Assembly: GCA_947626715.1 (NCBI GenBank)
Contig: CANQTG010000015.1
Span: 1-40,736, forward strand
Length of the DNA: 40,736 bases
Reading direction: 5' to 3'
DNA from: an uncultured Lachnospiraceae bacterium
GTDB lineage: Bacteria; Bacillota; Clostridia; Lachnospirales; Lachnospiraceae
In this document: positions 15,882 to 23,363 of the stretch, piece by piece
Layout of the letters: the number at the start of each line of letters is the position of its first letter
Numbering within the stretch: the stretch's first letter is position 1
The notes under the pieces: generated by a model
What the model saw: the letters and a program-made list of their open reading frames with translations, nothing else
Told to the model about the DNA's origin: nothing
The model's database searches: none
Translations under genes and position numbers: made by a program

Positions 15882-17196
15882 AGCAGAGGGCTGCGATCTT
15901 TTGGTGTCGGCGGCCGCGGGGAGCGGCAAGACCGCGGTGCTGACGGAGCGGATCGTGCGTATGGTCAGCGACAAAAGCCGCGGGATCGATATCGACAGGC
16001 TCCTGATCGTCACCTTTACGAACGCGGCGGCGGCGGAAATGCGTGAACGGATCGGGGCCGCGCTCGAGCAGCGTCTGCTTGCGGATACGGAAAATACGCA
16101 CCTGCAAAGGCAGATGACCCTGCTGCACAACGCGCAGATCACGACGATCGACAGTTTCTGCCTTTTTGTGCTGCGGAATAATTTTAATGACATCGGGCTG
16201 GATCCGGGATTCCGTATCGCGGAGGAAGGAGAGCTGCGGCTTTTGCGCGGCGGCGTGATGGAAGAGCTGATAGAGGCGCGGTTTGAGGCGGGGGACGAGG
16301 CGTTTTTGAATTGTCTGGAAAGCTTAAACCAAAGCGGAGACGAAAGGACGCTGGCGGAGCAGATCGAGCGTCTGTATGATTTTTCCAGAAGCTATCCCTT
16401 TCCCGAAAGGTGGTTAGAGGAGGCGCGGGACGGCTATGCGCCCGCAGACGGCGTCTCCGCGCAGCAGACAGGCTGGGCATGCTTTGCGAGGGACGATATG
16501 GAAAAGCTCATATCCGCCTGCGTGCAGGAGACGGAGCGGGCGCTTCGTATCTGCCAGAGCGCGGACGGCCCCTATATGTACGCGCCCGTTTTGGAAAAGG
16601 AGAAAGAGCGGTTTGAACAATGCGCCGGCCTAGATACGCTGGCGCAGTACGGGGAAGCGCTGGCGGAGATCGCGTTCGCGCGTCTGCCGTCTAAGCGCGA
16701 CGAGAGCGTCTCCGCGCAGAAGCGGGAGCAGGTAAAGGGGATACGCGCGCAGATCAAGGAAGCGTTAGAAAAGGCCAAAAAAAGGTATTTCTTTGAAAGT
16801 CAGGAAACGATGATCCGGGATATGCAGGAGAGCGGCGCATTGGCCGGGACGCTGGCGGAGCTGACGCTGGAATTTGGCAGGCGGTTCGCGGAGAAAAAGC
16901 GGGAGAAAAATATACTGGATTTTGCCGATCTGGAGCATTTTGCCCTGCGTATCCTGTTAAAAGAGACGCCGGAGGGACAATATGAGCCGTCCGGCGCGGC
17001 GGCGGAGTACCGCGCTTATTTTCAGGAGATCATGATCGACGAATATCAGGACAGTAATCTGGTTCAGGAATATATCCTAAAGAGCATTTCAAAGGAGGCG
17101 CAGGGATGGCGGCAACCTGTTTATGGTGGGGGACGTCAAGCAGAGCATCTACCGGTTCCGTCTGGCGAGGCCGGAGCTCTTTATGGAAAAATATGA
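15841..17196 (+). CDS. addA: AddA helicase-nuclease, N-terminal part (frameshifted gene)
   Basis: 5' part of addA. The start ATG at 15841, inside the end of addB, opens MGISYTEEQKAVIEAEGC; AAGGAG lies about 10 nt upstream. Visible motifs: Walker A SAAAGSGKTAV with Lys30, the TFTNAAAAEMRERI motif, DSFCLFVLRNNF, and Walker B IMIDEYQDSN near residue 400. True AddA sequence runs to about 17100; the remaining ~32 codons to the stop at 17196 are out-of-frame sequence. The expected continuation (FMVGDVKQSIYRFR) is in the next frame from about 17117. As written, the protein lacks helicase motifs IV-VI and the nuclease and would be inactive. Confidence 0.88.
   Translation: MGISYTEEQKAVIEAEGCDLLVSAAAGSGKTAVLTERIVRMVSDKSRGIDIDRLLIVTFTNAAAAEMRERIGAALEQRLLADTENTHLQRQMTLLHNAQITTIDSFCLFVLRNNFNDIGLDPGFRIAEEGELRLLRGGVMEELIEARFEAGDEAFLNCLESLNQSGDERTLAEQIERLYDFSRSYPFPERWLEEARDGYAPADGVSAQQTGWACFARDDMEKLISACVQETERALRICQSADGPYMYAPVLEKEKERFEQCAGLDTLAQYGEALAEIAFARLPSKRDESVSAQKREQVKGIRAQIKEALEKAKKRYFFESQETMIRDMQESGALAGTLAELTLEFGRRFAEKKREKNILDFADLEHFALRILLKETPEGQYEPSGAAAEYRAYFQEIMIDEYQDSNLVQEYILKSISKEAQGWRQPVYGGGRQAEHLPVPSGEAGALYGKI
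17103..17105 (+). other. addA: Apparent one-base insertion in addA
   Basis: Removing one G from the GGG at 17103-17105 restores a continuous frame reading KEAQDGGNLFMVGDVKQ across the junction, which fits the AddA family in sequence and length. This single change joins both halves into a product of about 1248 aa. It could be a true mutation, a sequencing or assembly error, or (less likely) a recoding site; no slippery heptamer or downstream stem was recognised. Confidence 0.8.
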
Positions 17197-19588
17197 GACC
17201 TATACGGCGCAGGGAGAGAGGCGGAAGATCGTACTGCATAAGAATTTCCGCAGCCGCAGGGAAGTGACGGAGAGCGTCAACCATGTCTTTTCCCACATTA
17301 TGGGAAAGGAGCTGGGCGGCGTTGACTATGACGAGGAGGCGGCGCTCTTTCCGGGGGCGGAATATCCCGCGTACGAGCAGGCGCAGACGGAGCTTTTGCT
17401 GCTTGCGCAGGAGGAAGACGCGAAAGCCTCCAAGATCGAGCAGGAGGCCGCGCTGCTCGCGGAGCGGATCGGAATGCTGATGGGAACGCATCAGGTGACG
17501 GATAAGGAAACCGGCAGGCTGCGCCCGGTCCGCTATGGGGATATCGCGATCCTGCTGCGTACCAATGCCGGCTGGGACGAGCCGCTGCGGGAGGGATTGA
17601 AACAGTATGGGATACCGGCCTATACGACGTCCATGACGGGCTATTTCTCATCGGAGGAGATCCGCATTATGCTGCATTTTCTCAGGGTGCTGGACAATCC
17701 GCTTCAGGATATCCCCCTGTTTGGCGTTATGCGCTCTCCGATCGGCGGATTTTTGGATCGGGAGATCGCGCGGCTGCGCGCAGCGCAGCCGGGACTGTCT
17801 TTGTATGAAGCGTTAAGGGCGGCGGGAGAGACCGCCTGCGCCGACGCGGCTCCTAAGGAGGGGAAAGACTCCTGCGGCGAAGCGGTTTCTAAGGCGGGAG
17901 AAGACTCCTGCAACGACGCGGATCTTAAAGCCGGGGACGCTCTCACAGATAATAAGGATGATAATAAGGAACTGCAGGAGAAGGCGGCGCGTCTGCTTGC
18001 GCTGATCGACCGGTACAGACAGCGGACGGCCTGTGAAACGGTCAGGACGCTCCTTAGGGAGATCATGGCGGAAACGGGATATCTGCAGTATATGACGGCC
18101 TTCCCCGAGGGGGATATCCGGCGGGCCAATCTGGAAATGCTGCTGCAGAAGGCGGCGGAGTTCCAAAAGACGGGAGATCACAGTCTGTTTGCCTTTATCC
18201 GTTATATGGAACAGCTCGAGAAATACGATGTGGATTACGGGGAAGCGTCCGCGTTGGACGAGCACGCCGACGTTGTGCGCATTATGAGCATTCACAAGAG
18301 CAAAGGATTGGAATTTCCGGTCTGTATCGTGGCGGGTCTTGGGAAACGCTTCAACATACAGGATCAGAGCCGGAGCGTTCTGATGGACGCAGATCTCGGG
18401 CTGGGCTGCGAGTATGCGGATACGGAGCGGCGTTTTCGCAGATCGACGCTGCGGCGGAATGTGCTGGCGAGAAAGCAGCAGCTTGACAATCTGGGAGAAG
18501 AGCTGAGAGTCCTGTACGTAGCCATGACGAGGGCAAAGGAAAAGCTGATACTGACGGGCGCGCTAAGAGAGCCGGAAAAGAAGCTGTCCGCGCTGGGACT
18601 GACGGAGGAAGCGGACGGAGCCGTGGAAGAGGGGACGGAAAACGAGGCGCCGTCTGTCTGCACTTGGCGCAGGCAGGCGGAGAAACCCTCCTTTCTGACG
18701 CTTGCCGGAGCGGGCTCTTATCTGGATTTTCTGCTTCCCGTATGGGAAACCGTGCGGGTCGTTACGCCGTCCGCGTTAAAGGGGGCGAGGATAGAGACTG
18801 CGGTCAAGGAGGAGCTGCGCCGCAGGGAGCTGGAAGCGTATGAACGGCTGGAGTACGAGCCAAAGTGGGAGAAGGAATTTCAGGAACGCTTCCGTTACCG
18901 CTATCCGTGGAAGCTGGAAGCCCTGTATACAAAGACGACGGTATCGGAGCTGAAAATGGAGAGCATGTCGGAGAAGGACGAGGGGGCGGCGCAGCTTTTC
19001 GAGGCGGGAGACGAGGCGTATATTCCGCGCTTTTGCGCGCCGCAGATAAGCGGCGGCGGCAGGGTATTCGGAAGCGCGGTCCATCATATTTTAGAGCTGC
19101 TGGATTTTGCGGCTCTGCCGGAGGGGGCGGATATCGACGAACTGACCGGATTTATCAAACGGAGCATGGAGGGCTTCCTTGCGGCGGAGAGATTGACCGA
19201 GGAGGAAAACGCCTGTATCGTGCCGGAGCGGATCGCGGAATTTCTGCTGACGGAGGCGGCAAAGCGGATGAGAGCCGCCGCGAGGCGGGGGAAGCTGCGG
19301 AAGGAGCAGCCCTTTATGCTGGGGCTTGCCGCAGACAGGCTGCGGCCCGAATTTCCGTCCGACGAGACCGTGCTGATACAGGGTATCATCGACGTATACT
19401 GGGAGGAAGCGGACGGGCTCGTCATACTGGACTATAAGACCGACAAGGTGGAGCGGGCAAAGGAGCTGATCCTGCGCTACCAGACGCAGCTTGACTATTA
19501 TGAGGAAGCGCTTGCGCGGATCACCGGGAAACGGGTCAAGGAAAAGCTGATCTTTTCCTTTCATTTAAGAGAGACCATCTCGCTGTGA
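17123..19588 (+). CDS. addA: AddA helicase-nuclease, C-terminal part (frameshifted gene)
   Basis: 3' part of addA; the listed ATG is an internal Met (MVGDVKQSIYRFRLARPELF, motif III) and no good ribosome binding site precedes it. Helicase motif V (IMSIHKSKGLEFPV) and VI (LRVLYVAMTRAKEKL) are intact, as is the C-terminal RecB-like nuclease (GSAVHHILELLDF with the metal-binding His, and ILDYKTDKVE with Asp/Lys). A low-complexity insert of about 40 residues with repeated DSC (17843-17940) interrupts the region between motifs III and IV. The stop codon lies in the first unit of a 24-bp minisatellite, so the last residues (RETISL) are repeat-derived. All conserved elements surviving on both sides of the shift suggest a recent lesion or an artefact. 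Confidence 0.88.
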   Translation: MVGDVKQSIYRFRLARPELFMEKYETYTAQGERRKIVLHKNFRSRREVTESVNHVFSHIMGKELGGVDYDEEAALFPGAEYPAYEQAQTELLLLAQEEDAKASKIEQEAALLAERIGMLMGTHQVTDKETGRLRPVRYGDIAILLRTNAGWDEPLREGLKQYGIPAYTTSMTGYFSSEEIRIMLHFLRVLDNPLQDIPLFGVMRSPIGGFLDREIARLRAAQPGLSLYEALRAAGETACADAAPKEGKDSCGEAVSKAGEDSCNDADLKAGDALTDNKDDNKELQEKAARLLALIDRYRQRTACETVRTLLREIMAETGYLQYMTAFPEGDIRRANLEMLLQKAAEFQKTGDHSLFAFIRYMEQLEKYDVDYGEASALDEHADVVRIMSIHKSKGLEFPVCIVAGLGKRFNIQDQSRSVLMDADLGLGCEYADTERRFRRSTLRRNVLARKQQLDNLGEELRVLYVAMTRAKEKLILTGALREPEKKLSALGLTEEADGAVEEGTENEAPSVCTWRRQAEKPSFLTLAGAGSYLDFLLPVWETVRVVTPSALKGARIETAVKEELRRRELEAYERLEYEPKWEKEFQERFRYRYPWKLEALYTKTTVSELKMESMSEKDEGAAQLFEAGDEAYIPRFCAPQISGGGRVFGSAVHHILELLDFAALPEGADIDELTGFIKRSMEGFLAAERLTEEENACIVPERIAEFLLTEAAKRMRAAARRGKLRKEQPFMLGLAADRLRPEFPSDETVLIQGIIDVYWEEADGLVILDYKTDKVERAKELILRYQTQLDYYEEALARITGKRVKEKLIFSFHLRETISL
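17843..17940 (+). repeat. 36-bp in-frame tandem repeat inside addA
   Basis: Units at 17843-17878 and 17879-17914 and a partial third from 17915 share CTAAGG...GA(A)GACTCCTG. They encode 12-residue repeats of the type DAAPKEGKDSCG / EAVSKAGEDSCN / DADLKAGD. The period keeps the reading frame. Confidence 0.75.
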
Positions 19589-19686
19589 ATCAGAGAGACC
19601 ATCTCGCTGTGAATCAGAGAGATCGTCTCGCCCTGAATAAGGCAGACTGCCTCGCTCTGAATCAGACAGACCGCCTTACAATAAAA
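19567..19686 (+). repeat. 24-bp tandem repeat (five copies) across the addA stop codon
   Basis: GAGAGACC-type cores recur at 19569, 19593, 19617, 19641 and 19665, exactly 24 bp apart; the first two units are nearly identical and the last two degenerate. Each has a GAGA...TCTC dyad and a TGAAT. The first unit supplies the end of addA and its stop. Confidence 0.85.
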
Positions 19687-19688
19687 GA

Positions 19689-19718
19689 GCCGGGCGCAGC
19701 GGTACGCGTCCGGCTTTT
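19689..19718 (+). terminator. Probable terminator after addAB
   Basis: GCCGG (19689-19693) pairs with CCGGC (19710-19714), with a short inner GCG/CGC pairing, followed by TTTT. The 24-bp repeats lie directly before it. Confidence 0.5.
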
Positions 19719-19801
19719 GGCGTCCTTGCAAAATGTGTCCTGCAAAGACAGGATAAAAAAATCTGGACGCGCCGACCGGTACGTCCAGAGAAAATAGGAA
19801 G

Positions 19802-19872
<71 letters not shown>

Positions 19873-19931
19873 ATGACCGCGTCTGCCCTCGCAGGGAGCG
19901 GCAAACGATAATGTTGTCTCACATTTGCTTT

Positions 19932-19960
19932 AGTATAACACAACAAAACGGAAAAAGCAA
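19932..19960 (-). promoter_or_regulatory. Promoter of the tRNA-Gly gene
   Basis: Reverse strand: -35 TTGCTT (19955-19960), 17-bp spacer, -10 TATACT (19932-19937), about 60 nt before the mature tRNA 5' end. Confidence 0.5.
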
Positions 19961-20042
19961 CCGGAACTTTTGGCAGAAAGCAGAAAAAATGACGGGAACC
20001 GGAAAAATGCAGGAAAGAAACGCTTATGAGCGCGGCGTCATA

Positions 20043-20078
20043 TTGACTCGCCCGCTTTTTGATGGTATTTTGATGGTA
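20043..20078 (+). promoter_or_regulatory. Promoter with an 11-bp direct repeat over the -10
   Basis: -35 TTGACT (20043-20048), 17-bp spacer, -10 TATTTT (20066-20071). A perfect direct repeat TTTTGATGGTA at 20057-20067 and 20068-20078 overlaps the -10, one helical turn apart, suggesting a regulator-binding site for the following gene. Confidence 0.45.
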
Positions 20079-20133
20079 GGCGCAAAGGGGATCGATAAGA
20101 GCCTTTTTGGGATAGCGGAAGGAGGACGAGACA

Positions 20134-21984
20134 TTGGAATTTATTTTAAATCTGATCCACAGGCCGGAGATGGTGCCGGAGTATGCGGAGAAAGTCACCG
20201 GCCACGGCAAGGTCGAGGATATCGGCAGGAAGGCGCTGCTGACGGAGTCGCTGGATATCTTTAAGACCCAGCAGGAGATCGCGCACAAGAACGGCTTAAA
20301 GGTCACGATCCAGATGACCTATGCCAGCCTTTTTAACGACGAGGCGGTGGCTCTGGCCAAAGAGCACCATGAGAGATACGGCGACGAGATCGCCCTGTCC
20401 CTGTTAGGGCTCCCCTGCAGGGAGTTCCGCGAAAAATATAAGACGAAGGATTTCTGTATCTGGATGTTTTCGATGGAAGACAAAAAAGAGATCGTGAACG
20501 ACGTATTTGAGAAATTCCACGAGCGTTTCGGCTTCTATCCCGAGTCTACGGGTTCCTACTATATGGATGCGGATCTGATCAATTATATTGAAGAAAAGTA
20601 TCCGATGGTAAAATGCGCCGTGGCCACCTGCTGGGAAGAGGGGCCGAAGGCGTACCATACCTGCAACAATTCTTGGTATACGCTATTCGACGGCGGTCCG
20701 TGGGCGCCGTGGATCCCTTCCAAGCAGAATACGCACGCGCCGGCGGCCGATGCGTCGGAGGACTGCGGGCTCGTGGCGATCCCCCATCTTTCGCGGGATC
20801 TGATCGCCTGCTATGACGGGAACGGCTCCAATTTCGGGACGCATCCGCAGAATGTGCTGCGGGGCATGATCTACGATACGAAAACGTGGGAATATACATA
20901 TCTTTACAATCTGATCGACCAGTACCGTTCTCTGGCCAAATACAACAACGGCTACGCCTACAATATGATGTTCGTAGGGCCGGGCTGGATGAACAAGATG
21001 GGACGCTGGGAAGCGCCTTATGAGCTGCTGCTTAAATCATATGAGGACGGCTGCGCTTATTACGGAAAGCTCAAAAAGGAAGGCGCGCTCCTTGATATGA
21101 CCATGTCGGAATTTGCGGATTATTATCGGAAAAAGAAGCGTTACACGGAGCCGGAGTGCGCGCTGTGGCGGGATATCCTGTACGGCTCCGATAAACAGCT
21201 CTTCTGGTACTGCGACCCGTATATGCGCGCCTGCGTCAATATGGATCAGGGCGGCGCGATCGTGGATTTGCGGCCCTATGCGGCAAAGCTGAAATGGGAG
21301 GTGGGGATCGGCACGAAGCACGTGCAGGACGCTTCCTATCCGTTCCTGATCCAAGAAAAATACCGCGCCGGATACTTTACGCACTATGCCGGCGAGGGCA
21401 CCGTGCGCAGCGCGAAGGTAAGCTGCAACGGAGAAGAGACAGACCTGTGCTTGTGCCGGACAAAGGCTCATTTTTCCGAGGAAAAGAGCGAAGACGGCGT
21501 CGTGACGCGCGTGCTGACGCTGGATCCGGTGGAGCTGGAGTTTGACGGGCTGACGGTAACGCTTCAGACAAAGGAATATTTTGAGGAGGGCAGCGGGAGT
21601 ATCAGGATCGAACGCAGGATATTAGAGATGAGCGATCCGTCCGCAAAGGTGGAGATCAACGAATATATGGTAGCCTGCTACGGCACGACGGAGTATCCCG
21701 AGGACATGACCGGGATCACGCTGGCCTGCGGGAAGGACGGAGAGGAAAAGCGCATATCGTATGAATATCGGTGCCGGGAGGAATCCCTCGCGGGGGCGGC
21801 GTTTGTCAGCGCGGTCATTCCGGCCATTGAAACAAAGGTCTCCATGACCTGCAGCGCGCCGGATGCGAAAGGGTATGTGCGCGAGGGCTATGCGTTTTCT
21901 CCGATGTTCACGTTGGGCTATCAGAAAACAATGACGGAAAAGGAGGCGATTTCCACATGGCTCAGGCTGGAAAAGGCAAACTGA
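20134..21984 (+). CDS. Uncharacterised 616-aa protein, putative carbohydrate-active enzyme
   Basis: Starts at TTG with AGGAGG 8 nt upstream; no signal peptide is seen, so it is likely cytoplasmic. I do not recognise the family. The N-terminal ~300 residues alternate hydrophobic strands and helices, with Asp/His/Glu-rich motifs expected of a barrel-fold hydrolase: FYPESTGSYYMDADLINYIE (about 130-150), CAVATCWEEGPKAYHTCNNSWY and a Trp-rich GGPWAPWIPSKQNTHAP, then a glycine/aromatic YNMMFVGPGWMNKMGRWE. The C-terminal ~250 residues read as beta-sandwich-like, as in accessory domains of glycosidases. Length and placement just upstream of a sugar-transport and galactosidase cluster suggest an intracellular glycoside hydrolase or epimerase-like enzyme. 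NodB/GH57-like folds show a similar ESTGSY-type motif, but this is only a resemblance. Confidence 0.7.
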   Translation: MEFILNLIHRPEMVPEYAEKVTGHGKVEDIGRKALLTESLDIFKTQQEIAHKNGLKVTIQMTYASLFNDEAVALAKEHHERYGDEIALSLLGLPCREFREKYKTKDFCIWMFSMEDKKEIVNDVFEKFHERFGFYPESTGSYYMDADLINYIEEKYPMVKCAVATCWEEGPKAYHTCNNSWYTLFDGGPWAPWIPSKQNTHAPAADASEDCGLVAIPHLSRDLIACYDGNGSNFGTHPQNVLRGMIYDTKTWEYTYLYNLIDQYRSLAKYNNGYAYNMMFVGPGWMNKMGRWEAPYELLLKSYEDGCAYYGKLKKEGALLDMTMSEFADYYRKKKRYTEPECALWRDILYGSDKQLFWYCDPYMRACVNMDQGGAIVDLRPYAAKLKWEVGIGTKHVQDASYPFLIQEKYRAGYFTHYAGEGTVRSAKVSCNGEETDLCLCRTKAHFSEEKSEDGVVTRVLTLDPVELEFDGLTVTLQTKEYFEEGSGSIRIERRILEMSDPSAKVEINEYMVACYGTTEYPEDMTGITLACGKDGEEKRISYEYRCREESLAGAAFVSAVIPAIETKVSMTCSAPDAKGYVREGYAFSPMFTLGYQKTMTEKEAISTWLRLEKAN

Positions 21985-22175
21985 ATTACAGGTGTCCGTC
22001 CTGCTTTTTAAGGGATCTTGACATCGATATGTTTTACGATAAGGAAAAGGACGAGTATTATTGTCTCCGCTGCCAGTACTGCGGCAGCGAAGCGGATGTG
22101 CTGGAAAAAAACGAGATGATCCGCTTCCGTTACCGCGCTATGGCGAAGCGCTTTGACAAGTTTGATTTTGACTGA
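21957..22175 (+). CDS. Small zinc-ribbon protein
   Basis: 72 aa. Cys13-x2-Cys16 and Cys36-x2-Cys39-x2-Cys42 form one zinc ribbon with a spare cysteine; the tail is basic-aromatic (RFRYRAMAKRFDKFDFD). It overlaps the 616-aa gene by 28 nt in another frame, and AGGAGG lies inside that gene 10 nt before the ATG, so translation is coupled. The function is not known; nucleic-acid or metal binding are possible. Confidence 0.75.
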   Translation: MAQAGKGKLNYRCPSCFLRDLDIDMFYDKEKDEYYCLRCQYCGSEADVLEKNEMIRFRYRAMAKRFDKFDFD

Positions 22176-22181
22176 CGACAG

Positions 22182-22228
22182 AGCCCTGCTTTTGACGGCC
22201 GGAGGCCGGAGAAAGGCGGGGCTTTTTT
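22182..22228 (+). terminator. Rho-independent terminator after the zinc-ribbon gene
   Basis: AGCCCTGC (22182-22189) pairs with GCGGGGCT (22216-22223, one wobble), followed by six T. A smaller GGCCGG-type hairpin lies in the loop. Confidence 0.75.
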
Positions 22229-22263
22229 AAGGCCGCCCTTTGCGGCGGGAGAGGAGGCGCGCG

Positions 22264-23208
22264 ATGAAAAAGGAAAAGGCGGAAGCGGCGAGGCTCTGGT
22301 TTTACGAGATCCCGCAGAATGAGCCTGCGCTGGCGATCTTGGGCGGAGATCCGGGCAGGGATACGGCGCTTCATTTTCATAATCTGCTGGAGATCGGGTA
22401 TTGCCGTAGCGGCGCGGGGACGCTTTTGCTGGACGGGAAAAAAGCGCCGTACCGCCCCGGCGCGCTGCGTATCGTCCCGCCGTATCTTTTGCATTGCGCC
22501 GACGGGGACGGATCCGCCGGACGCTGGGATCTCCTTTTTTTGGATCCGGCGCAGCTGGCGCGGGAGCTGTATCCGGGGGACGAGCCGTATCAAAAAGAGA
22601 TCGTGGAACGGCTGAATACCCGTGCGGCCCTGATAAATTGCGGGGGGGGAGGCGGATACGGCTCTTTGGAAACGCTCGTGCGCATGATACTGGAAGAGAT
22701 GAGGGAGAGGCGGCTGAATTACCGGGACAGCGTAAAAGGGCTCCTGCTCGCGCTGGCGACGGAGCTTATGCGTATGAATATGCGAAAAACGGACGGGCCC
22801 GCGCCGGAGCGGAGCGCGGGACGCAGCGAGAAGCTCTCCAAGATCGGGGCGGCGTTGGCGTATCTGGACGAATCCTGCGGCGCGCAGCTCCGCGTCGGGG
22901 AGCTGGCCGATATCTGCCATATGAGCGAGACGCATTTTCGGCGCGAATTTGAGACCTGCATGAATATGTCCCCTGCGGATTACAGAAATCTGGTGCGTGT
23001 GCAGAGGGCCTGCGCCCTGATGAGAAAGACGAACGACTCGATGGATCTGATCGCGCAGAAGGCAGGCTTTTCCTCCATATCCACCTTTAACCGCAATTTC
23101 AGAAAATTCTTAGGCGTTTCCCCCTACCAGTGGAAGATCAACCCGGGAAGTTACGAACGGACGCTTTTAACGGACGAGGGCACAGTAAGGCTCCCGCTTG
23201 AGATATGA
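22264..23208 (+). CDS. AraC family transcriptional regulator
   Basis: 314 aa. The N-terminal ~180 residues include a cupin-like sugar-sensing segment (LHFHNLLEIGYCRSGAGTLL, about 38-57; then RPGALRIVPPYLLHC). The C-terminal ~100 residues are two AraC helix-turn-helix units: LRVGELADICHMSETHFRREFE and MDLIAQKAGFSSISTFNRNFRKFLGVSPYQW. GAGAGGAGG 6 nt upstream favours the ATG at 22264 over a TTG at 22240. It directly precedes the binding-protein gene on the same strand and probably activates the transporter genes in response to an imported sugar; a matching two-site operator is present at 23211-23241. Confidence 0.92.
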   Translation: MKKEKAEAARLWFYEIPQNEPALAILGGDPGRDTALHFHNLLEIGYCRSGAGTLLLDGKKAPYRPGALRIVPPYLLHCADGDGSAGRWDLLFLDPAQLARELYPGDEPYQKEIVERLNTRAALINCGGGGGYGSLETLVRMILEEMRERRLNYRDSVKGLLLALATELMRMNMRKTDGPAPERSAGRSEKLSKIGAALAYLDESCGAQLRVGELADICHMSETHFRREFETCMNMSPADYRNLVRVQRACALMRKTNDSMDLIAQKAGFSSISTFNRNFRKFLGVSPYQWKINPGSYERTLLTDEGTVRLPLEI

Positions 23209-23210
23209 TT

Positions 23211-23241
23211 GAAAATGCGCGTATTGTTATCGAAAATGCGC
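23211..23241 (+). promoter_or_regulatory. Candidate AraC-type operator (21-bp spaced direct repeat)
   Basis: GAAAATGCGC occurs at 23211-23220 and 23232-23241, 21 bp apart, i.e. two helical turns on the same face, as AraC-type activators require. The second copy ends about 22-27 bp before AT-rich -10 candidates (TAAAAT 23264-23269, TATACC 23269-23274) that lack a good -35, the usual setting for activation. Confidence 0.6.
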
Positions 23242-23363
23242 ACAAGCGGTTTCGGTATTTTGTTAAAATATACCTATGGTTCGATGAAAAATGCGGCAAA
23301 ATTATATAAATTGATGAAAGCCGGATTTTATCGGCCAAATCGATCTTTTATGGAGGAAAAGCT

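Noticed and set aside
19567..19686. Possible CRISPR array
   Set aside because: Units are contiguous 24-bp repeats with no unique spacers between them, and no cas genes are present.
19585..19797. 70-codon frame with an eight-residue repeat (NQRDHLAV type)
   Set aside because: It is a translation of the 24-bp minisatellite and terminator downstream of addA; no ribosome binding site.
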